From [Eubacterium] cellulosolvens LD2006 (GTDB lineage: Bacteria; Bacillota; Clostridia; Lachnospirales; Lachnospiraceae), in the NCBI RefSeq assembly GCF_000621585.1, contig NZ_JHXY01000017.1:1-64000 (forward strand): a DNA stretch of 64,000 nt, given 5' to 3'. Position numbers and translations under genes: made by a program. Of the stretch, positions 35,301 through 43,740 are shown in pieces. Numbering within the stretch: position 1 is the first letter of the stretch; every line of letters starts with the position of its first letter. The notes beneath the pieces are model-generated. The model was not told the DNA's origin and did no database searches. It worked only from the letters and a program-made list of their open reading frames with translations.

Positions 35301-36425
35301 CACGCCGCTCTCCTCGCTGTCCAGAAATTTCTTGAGGGAGACAAGGTCATTGTTGCTGACCCCGGAGAAGAGCGAGTCTGCCATATTCATCACGCCGATT
35401 TTTCCATCCGGAGACGCCGAGACGGAGGAAGTATCCTCTGCCGCGGTGCCGCTGGTATCCGATCCCATCATCAGACTGGTGAGGTCGTAGCCCTGTTTCT
35501 CGATCTGCAGCGGATACTGAGCGAGCGCCTCGGCCTCCTGGGCGTCGATATAGCGGTTTGCGCCGCTGGAGAGCGCCATGATCATGGCGATGCCGATGAT
35601 GCCGATGGAGCCCGCGAAGGACACAAGGAAGGTTCGTGCCTTCTTCGTCCGCAGGTTATTGAAACTAAGAGACAACGCAGTCAGAAAGGACATCGACGCG
35701 TGGCCCAGATTCCTGTGAACAGCCGGCGGAGCCTCTTTTTCAGCGATCCGGAAGGGATCCGTGTCATTCCTGATCCGGCCGTCCTGAATGGTGACGATTC
35801 TCGTGGCATATTCTTCCGCCAGCTCCGGATTGTGGGTGACCATGACTACGAGCCTGTCCCTTGCCACCTCTTTCAAAAGATCCATGACCTGCACGCTGGT
35901 CTCGGAGTCCAAAGCACCTGTGGGCTCATCCGCCAGAACGATATCCGGGTCATTGACAAGGGCTCTGGCGATGGCCACCCTCTGCATCTGACCTCCGGAC
36001 ATCTGATTCGGCTTCTTGTGAAGCTGCGCTCCCAGGCCAACCTTTCGAAGAGCCTCCTCCGCCCTCCGTCTGCGCTCCGCGCCGGAAATACCGGAGATCG
36101 TCAGAGCGAGCTCCACGTTTGCCAGTACCGTCTGGTGCATAATCAGGTTATAGCTCTGAAATACAAAACCGATGGTGTGATTCCGGTAGGAATCCCAGTC
36201 CCTGTCCTTGTATTTTCTGGTGGACGTTCCATTGATGATGAGATCTCCGCTGTCATATCGATCCAGACCACCGATGATGTTGAGTAGAGTTGTTTTTCCG
36301 GAACCACTGGGTCCGAGAATGGCGACAAACTCATTGTCCCTGAGATTGAGACTGACATCATCCAGAGCTTTCTGCACCAGATCACCGGTGCGGTATTCTT
36401 TTTTGATGTTCTTGATCTGTAACAT
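32373..36425 (-). CDS. Giant ABC transporter, ATPase fused to FtsX-type permease
   Basis: A single 1,350-residue half-transporter of the MacB/FtsX class. Residues 1-230 are the ATPase (Walker A GPSGSGKT at about 38-45, signature MSGGQMQRVAIARAL, Walker B ADEPTGALD). A first membrane helix lies near 265-285. The FtsX domain with three helices and SVLERRKEIGILRAIGASKHNVAQ fills the last 200 residues. The extracellular part between is about 850 residues, much larger than in MacB. It contains a Pro/Ser/Thr-rich stretch (PTPTPAPTPSL, SSESSSLIALSSSDN) and a short run of NLGGMNLGGIDMSGIDF, like a pentapeptide repeat. It probably exports or releases a peptide or lipoprotein. AGGAG precedes the ATG. 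Confidence 0.88.
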   Translation of the reverse strand: MLQIKNIKKEYRTGDLVQKALDDVSLNLRDNEFVAILGPSGSGKTTLLNIIGGLDRYDSGDLIINGTSTRKYKDRDWDSYRNHTIGFVFQSYNLIMHQTVLANVELALTISGISGAERRRRAEEALRKVGLGAQLHKKPNQMSGGQMQRVAIARALVNDPDIVLADEPTGALDSETSVQVMDLLKEVARDRLVVMVTHNPELAEEYATRIVTIQDGRIRNDTDPFRIAEKEAPPAVHRNLGHASMSFLTALSLSFNNLRTKKARTFLVSFAGSIGIIGIAMIMALSSGANRYIDAQEAEALAQYPLQIEKQGYDLTSLMMGSDTSGTAAEDTSSVSASPDGKIGVMNMADSLFSGVSNNDLVSLKKFLDSEESGVDKYVNAIEYNYGITPQIYRIEDSAAGSEGRQNSGTAEALKATAVPASSTTSPGNAGTPSAAKSTQKTAAAGASDTKEAKPTPAADGVEIYQLNPNKMFSSLATGRMDFSSMMSGTLGSDIFSSLPKSKPLYEDSYDVKAGHWPEKNNELVLVLSGNGTVSDVLLYQLGIKDEKILQDKIAAFTDNRSTPTPTPAPTPSLTLKPTSTSEPMSSSSLLPDSGSASSKSEGDQAGVLPEPTLKERSVSSESSSLIALSSSDNLSDGSADSDGVVVAASSPGEEFYTYDTFLGRTFKVVSGSDYYAYDREYKVWTDKSGNEEYLKKLVKKGRDLTIVGIVQPKKGSTVRSLQQGISYPYGLIEDTMKQAADSPVVRAQLADRDINVFTGKRFDEDAGDSFDMSKLFSVDEEAISKAFSVDTDALKGGSGDLTDGLNLGGMNLGGIDMSGIDFSNMDLGSMIDAGALQDALPSMSADEIGELLSGVRINATKQELTSLFETILTGFGDYAAKDPSTDLSKLNSAVRDYLWSPDAQETIREQIKKILEESNAEAVTTEDVSAMLMQILDSYRAWATQNGLDPADGNTLNRYLNDPSSGSSSVIANASSTITEKLRKVEITNEQLQNFSTALVNGYEEYAKEHGAPQPTKIGEAFLNYLNTEEAKRVMTNAASKMIDTGNLEQNLASVFSDTMSGVAGALSSQIGGALQSVMGSVAGELESVLTQAMTETMTKLGSSMGDMFRANPEAFADMISTNMDAGQIEELLSSMFSGEKNSLDKNLSKLGYADPEKPTSVYIYAKDFKAKNAVVKILDDYNKRMEKEGEDDKVITYTDVVATMMKSVTKIIDAISYVLIAFVAISLVVSSIMIGVITYISVLERRKEIGILRAIGASKHNVAQVFNAETFITGLLAGIIGITITEILIIPTNIIIRAATNVEDIRAVLPVGAAIGLIILSVILTMIAGLMPSGKAAKSDPVTALRTE

Positions 36426-36480
36426 ATATTTACTCCTGTGTGGGGGTTCTTGTGTTCATTTAAGTCTCGCGCCACGAGAC

Positions 36481-36560
36481 CTGGCGCGAACTTTGCGTCA
36501 TCGAAGCCGGCATGGTTTCTATGCAAATTCCGGCAAATACCTGCGCATCCTCGCAGATCG
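36481..36560. repeat. Intergenic repeat family B, copy 1
   Basis: This resembles 59891-59960: GCGAA-TTTGCGTC, GCAAATTCC and CTGCGCATCCTCGCAGATC recur, with an extra 11 bp here. It lies in the gap between the ABC gene and the surface-protein gene. Confidence 0.6.
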
Positions 36561-36652
36561 GACTTACATGCTGAATATTTTACACCAAATTGTCACGAAA
36601 CAGTCTAAACTTTCTATAAATACTATGAGAAAATACCTATAACACAAAAACG

Positions 36653-36711
36653 AAGAACTCCCCTGAGGCTCGTTCGGTCGCTCTGCCGTTCGCTGCCCGC
36701 GGGGAGTTCTT
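36653..36711 (-). terminator. Terminator of the surface-protein gene
   Basis: AAGAACTCCCC and GGGGAGTTCTT form an 11-bp stem around a loop of about 37 nt, and CGTTTTTG follows on the minus strand. It is 61 bp after the stop of the 1,235-residue protein. Confidence 0.75.
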
Positions 36712-36771
36712 ATCATCGCTTTATAGAAGTGTATCTGTAAATCATTTTACCATTATTCATTTCGTCAGGTC

Positions 36772-39700
36772 TTATCTGACGTCTACGTCTTCACCGTATT
36801 TTCCGTCGTCGCTCTCTGCCGCGTTTCCCACCGGGTGCTCATCCGTTTCTTCGACGTTTATTACCGCGCTCTGATTTGTTCCGGAGGATGCATCGGTTGA
36901 CGTCACTCCCGGCGCAGCCGATCCGGTCGCTGATGCTGAATCCGTCGGGGTCGGCGAAGTTGTTGTACCTGCCGACGTATCCAGAGAACCGGTGGCTTTC
37001 TGTGTAGTGGACGGCTTCGTCGTGGCCGTCAGCTTCGGTGTAGAAGTCGCTGACTTCTTCGGCACGTGGCGGTAAATAATCGTCGTCATCTGCATGCCGT
37101 CTACCTTGTAGGTATCCACCATTGCGACCGTGTAATCCTTTGTCGGCGTCTTCTTCGGATTTACCGTATAGGTAATTGATTTGTTGTTTTCCTTGACGGG
37201 CTGTCTCTGGAAGTCGTGGGAGGCTTCCTTATCGGCTACCTTCACGTTATCGTACAGCGCCGTACTCTGTGTGGACTTGCGAACCGTGATCGTCAGATCC
37301 GTCGGTCTGCAGTTGTCAAGATTTTCCATATCGTTCCAGCTGGTCTGTGCCCAGACATGCACGCTTTCTGTGCCTGAAGTGTTTTTCAGATGCAAAACAT
37401 TCAGCACATATCCGCTGTCGATCTTCTTCGGATCTGCCGCCTTGACTTCGCCGGAGTTCAGGAAGAGATGACCTGCGGAATCCACGTAGAAGGTGCGGTC
37501 TGCCGCCTTCTTGTAATCGGATGGTGTTGCTGATTCCTGAAGCGTGTAGGAATAGCCCGCTTTCACTGTCCAGGCATCACCGTCAATATCCGCGATTGTA
37601 CCTGCTGTTTTTGCAACTACTTTGAGCTGACCACTCGTAAGCGGCGTCAGATCCTCGTTCAGGCTCTTCGGCGTAAGGGTCACTTTCTTTTCTACTGACT
37701 TCGGCGTTGTTTTTGCCAGGTTCATGTATACGTAAGCAGTTCCATCCGCCGCAACGTTCCTGCCGCCGGATTCTCCGCTCACGGTGATGCCATCCTCCGA
37801 TCCACCGACAGTAATTTCCAGATCATGCGTCGGCTTCGTGACACCCTCCGGAACGGAATTTACATGAAGGTAGTAAATGCCATCGTCCAGCAGCACGGCG
37901 TGCAACGAGTTTACAGATTTTCCATTCGCATTCCTGTGACTCGTCCACTTCGAAACGCCCGAAACCGCCTGCTGATTGGAACCACGCAGTTCAAATTCAA
38001 CACCTTCCAGCGGATCCCCCGTCGGTGTCTGCGCACAGAAATTCACAACTCTCTGTCCGGTTGTCGTCGTCGTTCCGATTACCTTGAGCTTGTCTGTATC
38101 ACAGAACGAGGTTTTTCCGGAACCCGCAAAAACTTCCGCAGTCACTGTAAACGCAACGCTTTCGTCCTCTGTGAATTTCTTAAGAAGATCTTCATCCGCA
38201 GTGTTAAATTTCACATGGATCATCGGCTTCACGGAAGCGATTGCTTTTGCCGGATCAGAAGCATCTGCGTTCTTCGCCTCAAAGGACATCTCGCTCCATA
38301 CCTTGTTGCCGGAAAGGCTGTATTCCCTGCCGTCCTTGTCTTTGCCCTTGATCGTAAGATTCGTCTGCACTTCCGCATTTGCGCTGTCCGCAAGACGGAA
38401 GTTCGACGGCAGTGCAAACACACACTCCGGGTGTTCCTGATCCGGTGAGAAGCACTGGCTTTTCTTCGCCGCCAGCGTCAGCTCCAGCTCGTATGTACTG
38501 CGCGGACTGAGCCCCGTCCAGTCGAAACTGTTTTCACTTTCCTTAGCCTCCGCCTTCAGCTCCACATCGTTCCTGGTCAGTTTTGCGGATTTGAAATACG
38601 GATTCAGCAACTCGAGCGTTTTTCCGCCCACGCCGACGAGAATCACCTTCTCGCCGCTGACAAGATTCTCATCCGCATCTTTCTTTGTAACGGCGTTCTT
38701 GCCGGACTTGCTGTTCTTTGCTTTGTTTTTCTTTTCCTTGCCGTCGGCTGCTTTTTCCGTCGGTGAGACAACGACATTCTTGCCGCCCTTGTCGCTTCCG
38801 GACACGACATCTTCTTTTCCTTCCGGCGCCGTGCTGTCGGAACTGCTCTTTGAAGAAGTTCCGCCGGCTGTTCCATCGGATACGGCTTTGGAATCATCCT
38901 GCTCCGCATTCTTCGCCGCGCTTTCCCCGGAACCCTGCGATGCTGTTCCCGAAACAGATACACCGGGGTCACTCACTTCCGCGCGCACGTCCCGCGCACC
39001 GACACCGGCCGCCACGGATGCCGCCATCACGACGGAGAGACCGAGGCCAATGATCTGATTCTTCTTTCTTCTGTTGTTCTTCACGCGGAAGAGCGCGATA
39101 CATAATGTGCCTGCCGCGAGGAATAGGATAAGGTAGTGCAGCAATCCTCCGGCGTCTCCGGTTTTTACAGAGCCGGACTTACTTGTGGAAGAAGATGACT
39201 TCTTCGCGATATGCACAGCCACAACGTTGAAAAACAGACGCTGCTCATCGACGTATTTGTTTACCGTGATCGTATAGGGATTCTGTCCGTCTTTGACCGG
39301 GATCGGGTCAACCTTCAGCTCATATCTGCCGGCGTCCGAGAGACGGATATTATTGCTGCTGCTGAACTCCCATTTGTGTGCTTCGTTGACCGTTGTGCTC
39401 GCAAGCTCTTTTCCGTCCCGAAGCAGATGCAGACGGATTCCGCCTTTGTTCGGGCGAAGCTTGTCCGCGTCGTTGTTGTCCTCAAATACAACGTGTCCGC
39501 TGAGCTTGATCGTCGCCTTCTTGAGCTCCGGATCGTCGTCCGCGCCTGTGAGATTTACAACATCCAGCATCTGATCAGCGGCCGTTTCGAACGTGCTGTT
39601 CTGCGCGGAACTGTAGCGGATTGCCCCGTCTTCTCCGACCTGAAAGGATACCGTCGCCGCCAGGTTGTAGGAGCCCTTTGTGTCTGCCATTGTTTTTGCA

Positions 39701-40479
39701 GGCTTTTGGGTCTGTACCAGCTGATAAGAACCGGCCGGAAGAGACACCGAGAGAAGACCTTTGGAATCTCTCGAGAGTTCCGCATTTATCTCTTTGCCTT
39801 CGGAATTCAGGATTTTGAAGGCGCCGTCCGCGAGCACTTCACCGTTGACATTCACGTTCCGGATCAGAACCTGGTGCGTAAGCTGATCCGGGAAATCGAT
39901 CGTGTACGATGCCGAAGAGCCGGAGACAAGGGCGTATTCTTTTCCACTTCCCTCCGAGACAAAATATCCGTCGATGTTCACGGAAAATGTGTCGTCCTTC
40001 GAACCTTTCATTTTTGTGAAGCCTTCATCCTGCCCGTTCGGGTAGACGTGAAGCTTTCCGTCCGGACCAATCTCATAGTAAGCCGAAACGTTTGCCCCAC
40101 TTGCAGTGATCGTTGTCACGCCGGACTGACTTGTGCCGTTGATTCCGCCCGTTCCGTTCACAGACGGCTCAAAGAAAGACGGAAAATCGTACACCATCTC
40201 CGATCCGTTCCATAAGCTCCCGGCGTTCTCGGCAAATGTCAGATTCAGCTTGTATTCCTTCGTAGGATCCACATTCCACTCCGCTGCCGTTCCAGGAAGT
40301 TGCGCAGTCGCCGCTGCCGTTTCGTCCGAAAGTGCCGCTTTCGTACAGCAGTTGTTCAGGATGCCGCCGTTGTCCGCTGCCGCGACAGGAGCCGCCTGCA
40401 GAAAAGAGCCTCCCACCGAGAGACTTCCGGCCATAAGCAGCCCCAGCGCTCTAGTCAAAAACCTGTTTGTATTTCTCAT
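36772..40479 (-). CDS. Large surface protein: two anchored-protein modules fused in one frame
   Basis: A 1,235-residue protein. It starts with a signal peptide (RFLTRALGLLMAGSLSVGGS, cleavage near residue 35). The first ectodomain, to about residue 435, looks like pilin or adhesin beta-domains with a CnaB-like segment (VNGEVLADGAFKILNSEG, LPAGSYQLVQ). Then comes VKTGD (438-442), a membrane helix and a basic stretch (FRVKNNRRKKNQ), the layout of a C-terminal sortase signal. Instead of ending, the frame continues into a second hydrophobic segment, GLGLSVVMAASVAAGVGA, then VRA-EV like a signal-peptide cleavage site, and a second ectodomain of about 730 residues. That ectodomain has a CnaB-like part (GDPLEGVEFELRG) and a Thr/Ser/Pro tail. 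There is no anchor at the real C terminus. Confidence 0.75.
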   Translation of the reverse strand: MRNTNRFLTRALGLLMAGSLSVGGSFLQAAPVAAADNGGILNNCCTKAALSDETAAATAQLPGTAAEWNVDPTKEYKLNLTFAENAGSLWNGSEMVYDFPSFFEPSVNGTGGINGTSQSGVTTITASGANVSAYYEIGPDGKLHVYPNGQDEGFTKMKGSKDDTFSVNIDGYFVSEGSGKEYALVSGSSASYTIDFPDQLTHQVLIRNVNVNGEVLADGAFKILNSEGKEINAELSRDSKGLLSVSLPAGSYQLVQTQKPAKTMADTKGSYNLAATVSFQVGEDGAIRYSSAQNSTFETAADQMLDVVNLTGADDDPELKKATIKLSGHVVFEDNNDADKLRPNKGGIRLHLLRDGKELASTTVNEAHKWEFSSSNNIRLSDAGRYELKVDPIPVKDGQNPYTITVNKYVDEQRLFFNVVAVHIAKKSSSSTSKSGSVKTGDAGGLLHYLILFLAAGTLCIALFRVKNNRRKKNQIIGLGLSVVMAASVAAGVGARDVRAEVSDPGVSVSGTASQGSGESAAKNAEQDDSKAVSDGTAGGTSSKSSSDSTAPEGKEDVVSGSDKGGKNVVVSPTEKAADGKEKKNKAKNSKSGKNAVTKKDADENLVSGEKVILVGVGGKTLELLNPYFKSAKLTRNDVELKAEAKESENSFDWTGLSPRSTYELELTLAAKKSQCFSPDQEHPECVFALPSNFRLADSANAEVQTNLTIKGKDKDGREYSLSGNKVWSEMSFEAKNADASDPAKAIASVKPMIHVKFNTADEDLLKKFTEDESVAFTVTAEVFAGSGKTSFCDTDKLKVIGTTTTTGQRVVNFCAQTPTGDPLEGVEFELRGSNQQAVSGVSKWTSHRNANGKSVNSLHAVLLDDGIYYLHVNSVPEGVTKPTHDLEITVGGSEDGITVSGESGGRNVAADGTAYVYMNLAKTTPKSVEKKVTLTPKSLNEDLTPLTSGQLKVVAKTAGTIADIDGDAWTVKAGYSYTLQESATPSDYKKAADRTFYVDSAGHLFLNSGEVKAADPKKIDSGYVLNVLHLKNTSGTESVHVWAQTSWNDMENLDNCRPTDLTITVRKSTQSTALYDNVKVADKEASHDFQRQPVKENNKSITYTVNPKKTPTKDYTVAMVDTYKVDGMQMTTIIYRHVPKKSATSTPKLTATTKPSTTQKATGSLDTSAGTTTSPTPTDSASATGSAAPGVTSTDASSGTNQSAVINVEETDEHPVGNAAESDDGKYGEDVDVR

Positions 40480-40679
40480 ATTCTGCCCTCATTTTTTGCT
40501 CTGTATTCTGTATATTGATCATCGCATACCCGCAAATCGTATCTTAGATATTTCTTTCATTTTATCATGAATTTCATCCCAAATATATGCCAAGTTCCGT
40601 AATTGAGTAATTTTTATGTATATTTGATACAACTTGTAGTTGTCTTAAAATCCGAACAACTACGACAAGTCGCCTGGAA

Positions 40680-41216
40680 TCATGCCATCATCTGCGGCAG
40701 ATGGATGAGCACATAGCTGAGCGCGAGGATTCCCGCTGTATCGAGAGCCGCCGCCTTCATCATACACATGGCGTATTTCTGATTCCCGACGGCGTCCTGA
40801 TTCAAAGCACCGCCCCGGATGTCCTTCGCCAGAAGAAGGCCGGCCGCGATATTGATCACCATCCCCAGCATCCCGATGGCGAACAGAATCAGCATGTATT
40901 TGTCCGACACGATGCGAATCCCCTTCATCATACGGAGATCCGGAAAGCCGTTAAACTTTTTGACCAGGATCATGGCGAATTCCACCACGCCGTAGATGAC
41001 ATTCGCAAAGATCACCATAAACAGGGTCGATACCCGGCTTCTCGCCTGCATCTCCGTCATCTCCTGATCTTTTTTCCGCCCGCTGCTCTGATCACTGAAA
41101 ACGCCCTCCTCGATTGCTTCCCTGCGTGCCCTCGACAACCGGGATGCAGCAAAAACAGCTCCGAGAAGCGGTAGTACGATCAGGCTCACTGCCAGCTTTG
41201 CTATGTAGTTCATCAT
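40680..41216 (-). CDS. Four-helix membrane protein, possibly related to ATP synthase c subunits
   Basis: A 178-residue protein with four hydrophobic helices: YIAKLAVSLIVLPLLGAVF, TLFMVIFANVIYGVVEFAM, YMLILFAIGMLGMVINIAA and CMMKAAALDTAGILALSYVL. A charged loop (SSGRKKDQEMTEMQARSR) separates the first two. I do not recognise it with certainty. The last two helices, joined by a polar loop (KDIRGGALNQDAVGNQK) and with an aspartate in AALDTAGIL, are laid out like rotary ATPase proteolipid hairpins, but this is only a pattern resemblance. GGAG precedes the ATGATG start. It is the last gene after hypB2, separated by a hairpin repeat, so cotranscription is uncertain. Confidence 0.5.
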   Translation of the reverse strand: MMNYIAKLAVSLIVLPLLGAVFAASRLSRARREAIEEGVFSDQSSGRKKDQEMTEMQARSRVSTLFMVIFANVIYGVVEFAMILVKKFNGFPDLRMMKGIRIVSDKYMLILFAIGMLGMVINIAAGLLLAKDIRGGALNQDAVGNQKYAMCMMKAAALDTAGILALSYVLIHLPQMMA

Positions 41217-41265
41217 TCGTTCTCCTTTTCCTTTGTTGTTCGCCCAAAGCGGCGAAGCATTTGGC

Positions 41266-41473
41266 TGTCATAGAAATTCCGAACGCATTTCCTGTGACGG
41301 AACAAAGTCCGCAAGCGGACTTCGACTCCCCCATCCCCTCAATCCTGAGGGGAGCGCAGCAGGACTTTGGCGCGCGAGCAGAATCGCGAAGCGATCTTCC
41401 CATCTGCGAGCTGCGCATCCCGCGGAGCGTTTTTGTCTCATAGGGAATGCGGAGCAATTTCTATGAGACAAAA
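41266..41473. repeat. Composite hairpin element, copy 1
   Basis: A core (41301-41431) with several small palindromes (GTCCGCAAGCGGAC, ATCGCGAAGCGAT) is flanked by two longer hairpins. The right one has perfect 13-bp arms, TTTTGTCTCATAG (41431-41443) and CTATGAGACAAAA (41461-41473), around GGAATGCGGAGCAATTT. The left one (41266-41298) is imperfect. The core is shared with 62328-62461, including the stretch GAATCGCGAAGCGATCTTCC. Confidence 0.8.
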
Positions 41474-41526
41474 GAAGGTATAACCCATTGGTCATACCCT
41501 CGCAGTTTCCTGTATCTTCAAGCTTT

Positions 41527-42186
41527 TTATTCCTTCCAGTTCCTGACCTCTTCTCTGATCCAGTCCTCAAATCTTGCCATCCCTTCGCCGGTTTTCGCGG
41601 AAACAGGGAAGATCCGGATGTCCGGGTTCAGCGATTTCACCCTCTTCTCGCAGGCCTCGAAGTCGAAGTCGAAGTATTCTTTTGTGTCTGTTTTTGTCAG
41701 AAGAAGCGCGTCGCACGTCTCAAACATGAGCGGATACTTCAGCGGCTTGTCGTCGCCCTCGGGAATGCTGAGGATCATAATATTCCTGCCGGAGCCGGTA
41801 TCGAATTCCGCCGGACAGATGAGGTTTCCCACGTTCTCGAGAAAGACCAGGTCCAGATCCTGATCCCCCATGGCGCGAAGGGCACGCTCCGTCATCCCTG
41901 CGTCCATATGGCACATACCGTCGGTGTGTGCCTGAATCGCTCTCGCCCCGAGCGCCTCGATGCGGAGGGCATCCACGTCGGAGGCGATGTCGGCCTCCAT
42001 GACGCCGATCCGGAGTTCTTCCTTCATGTCGGTGATGACACGGGAAAGAAGGGTGGTCTTGCCGGATCCGGGTGAGGACATAAGATTGATCATCAGCGTT
42101 CCGTTTTTCTTCATCTCTGCCCTTAAGCAGTCCGCGTCTCTGTCGTTGGATTCGGTAACAGACTTGTTCAGCTCGATAATTCTCAT
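41527..42186 (-). CDS. hypB: HypB-type nickel-insertion GTPase, second copy
   Basis: A 219-residue GTPase of the HypB family, which helps HypA deliver nickel to [NiFe]-hydrogenase. It has Walker A SSPGSGKTTLL, GVMEADIASDVDA, the metal-site motif DGMCHMDAGM, FLENVGNLICPAEFD and SVPEGDDKPLKYP. It lacks the histidine-rich N terminus of some HypB proteins. Its ATG overlaps the stop of the other hypB by 4 bp. The two copies are clearly diverged (for example DTGSGRNIM against DIGAAKKVC), so they may serve different targets or form a heterodimer. GGAGAAGAGGT precedes the start. The gene is followed by the hairpin element. Confidence 0.9.
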   Translation of the reverse strand: MRIIELNKSVTESNDRDADCLRAEMKKNGTLMINLMSSPGSGKTTLLSRVITDMKEELRIGVMEADIASDVDALRIEALGARAIQAHTDGMCHMDAGMTERALRAMGDQDLDLVFLENVGNLICPAEFDTGSGRNIMILSIPEGDDKPLKYPLMFETCDALLLTKTDTKEYFDFDFEACEKRVKSLNPDIRIFPVSAKTGEGMARFEDWIREEVRNWKE

Positions 42187-42872
42187 ACCTCTTCTCCTCC
42201 TTCTCTCCAGATCGCTACTTCCTTCTTCAGCCAGTCAATCCAGGCGTCGAAGCCCTCGCCGGTCTTTGCGGAAACAGGAAGTACCGGCATGTCCGGATTC
42301 AGTTCCTTCACGTATTTGCGCAGGGCGTCTTCGTCGAAATCAAAGACCGGTTTGACGTCGATTTTTCCGATCATGAGCAAATCGCTGACCGTAAACATCA
42401 GGGGATATTTCAATGGTTTGTCATCGCCCTCGGGAACGCTGAGAATGCAGACTTTCTTTGCCGCGCCGATATCGAATTCCGCCGGACACACGAGATTGCC
42501 GACATTCTCGAGAAAAAGGATGTCGATGTCTTCCACGCCAAGCATCTCAAGACCGCGTCGGGTCATGTCCGCGTCCATGTGACAGGAACCGCCCGTGTGA
42601 AGCTGAATCACTTTCGCGCCTGCCTCCTGTACCTTCGCCGCGTCGACATCGCTGTCGACATCGGCCTCCATGACGCCGATCCGGTAGGTGTCTTTGAGGG
42701 CGTGGATCGTGCGGACGAGCGTTGTCGTTTTGCCGGCACCCGGGGATGCCATCAGATTGACAAGGAAGGTACCGTGCTCTTTGAGATGCGCGCGCACCTG
42801 CTCTGCCACTTTGTCGTTGTCTGCCAGGATATTTTCTTTCGTCTCCAGAATATCGTATTCACGTTTATTCAT
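42183..42872 (-). CDS. hypB: HypB-type nickel-insertion GTPase, first copy
   Basis: A 229-residue HypB-family GTPase with Walker A ASPGAGKTTTL, GVMEADVDSDVDA, the metal site GGSCHMDADM, FLENVGNLVCPAEFD and SVPEGDDKPLKYP. Dimerisation and GTP hydrolysis with metal at the Cys-His site are known for the family. Its ATG overlaps the GntR gene stop (ATGA) and its own stop overlaps hypB2, so three genes form one tightly coupled unit. No hypC, D, E or F and no hydrogenase subunits are in the window; they or another nickel enzyme must lie elsewhere. Confidence 0.92.
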   Translation of the reverse strand: MNKREYDILETKENILADNDKVAEQVRAHLKEHGTFLVNLMASPGAGKTTTLVRTIHALKDTYRIGVMEADVDSDVDAAKVQEAGAKVIQLHTGGSCHMDADMTRRGLEMLGVEDIDILFLENVGNLVCPAEFDIGAAKKVCILSVPEGDDKPLKYPLMFTVSDLLMIGKIDVKPVFDFDEDALRKYVKELNPDMPVLPVSAKTGEGFDAWIDWLKKEVAIWREGGEEV

Positions 42873-43597
42873 CTTTGTATTCCCTTTACATCCTTGTCAT
42901 ATAGTGTGTACTTTCCGTCCAGCGCTTCCCGGGTGAACTGCTCGATCCACTCAAGGGCGGCCTCGTAGTCTCTCTGTTTCAGAAGTTCCCAGGATTTCAG
43001 TGTATGCCGGTACAGGACTTCCGTTCCGTAGATCCTGCAAAAACGCTGCCACATGGCAACACACGGCACACGAAAGGTAATGATGATCAGCGCGAGCATC
43101 GGGTTCTCACCGAGCTGGGCGAGCTCCCTCTGAAAAGACAGGGCTGACTCCGCCGCATCCTGAAAACTCTCGGCGGTCCGGATCTGCTCAACGATCTCCC
43201 TGAGACCGTCCAGCTGTTCATCCGACACGCGGTCCAGTGCCTTTCGGATGGTCAGTCTCTCCAGCGCCCACCGGATCTCCAGGACGGAGCGGATATCATT
43301 GTCGCTGAGAACATCTCCCTTGAGACGCATGATCGCGTTCAGCGTCTCAACCGTCGCTGTCTTCTGATAGTCCGCGACAAAAATCCCCTGCCTCGGAATC
43401 ACTTCGAGAAAGCCCTGGCTCTCCAGAACCGCGATCCCCGTATTGACGATTGTACGGCTGACGCCCATTTTTTCCGCAAGTTCTCTCTCCGGCGGGATCC
43501 GGTGCTGCACCGGCCACTCCCCCGACAGGATCATCTCCTGAATCTTCCGGATGAAGAGCTCCCTCTGGGAGGGCATCGTCAGTTTCTCAATTTTCAT
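42869..43597 (-). CDS. GntR-family regulator, FadR subfamily
   Basis: A 242-residue transcription factor. The N-terminal winged helix has the family signature QHRIPPERELAEKMGVSRTIVNTGIAVLESQGFLEV. The C-terminal all-helical FCD domain (DIRSVLEIRWALERLTIRKAL, then FQRELAQLGENPMLALIII) usually binds a small acid, often with a metal. It is the first gene of the GntR-hypB-hypB unit. FadR-type members bind TGGTnnnACCA-like palindromes, and a perfect one, GTGGTAATACCAC, lies at 47145-47157, upstream of the flavoprotein gene. I infer that it controls that gene and hypA. The ligand is unknown. Confidence 0.88.
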   Translation of the reverse strand: MKIEKLTMPSQRELFIRKIQEMILSGEWPVQHRIPPERELAEKMGVSRTIVNTGIAVLESQGFLEVIPRQGIFVADYQKTATVETLNAIMRLKGDVLSDNDIRSVLEIRWALERLTIRKALDRVSDEQLDGLREIVEQIRTAESFQDAAESALSFQRELAQLGENPMLALIIITFRVPCVAMWQRFCRIYGTEVLYRHTLKSWELLKQRDYEAALEWIEQFTREALDGKYTLYDKDVKGIQR

Positions 43598-43740
43598 GTA
43601 TCTATCCTCACGCCGTGATCTGCTGTCTACATTCTCTACGTGTACCGTACACCGCTCTTTCCACCCCAGCGCAGCTCGCAGCTGAAAAATTCCGCTTATA
43701 TGGCTTTCGTCCGCAGTGCTCTTCGCTCTGTATCGTCTGG

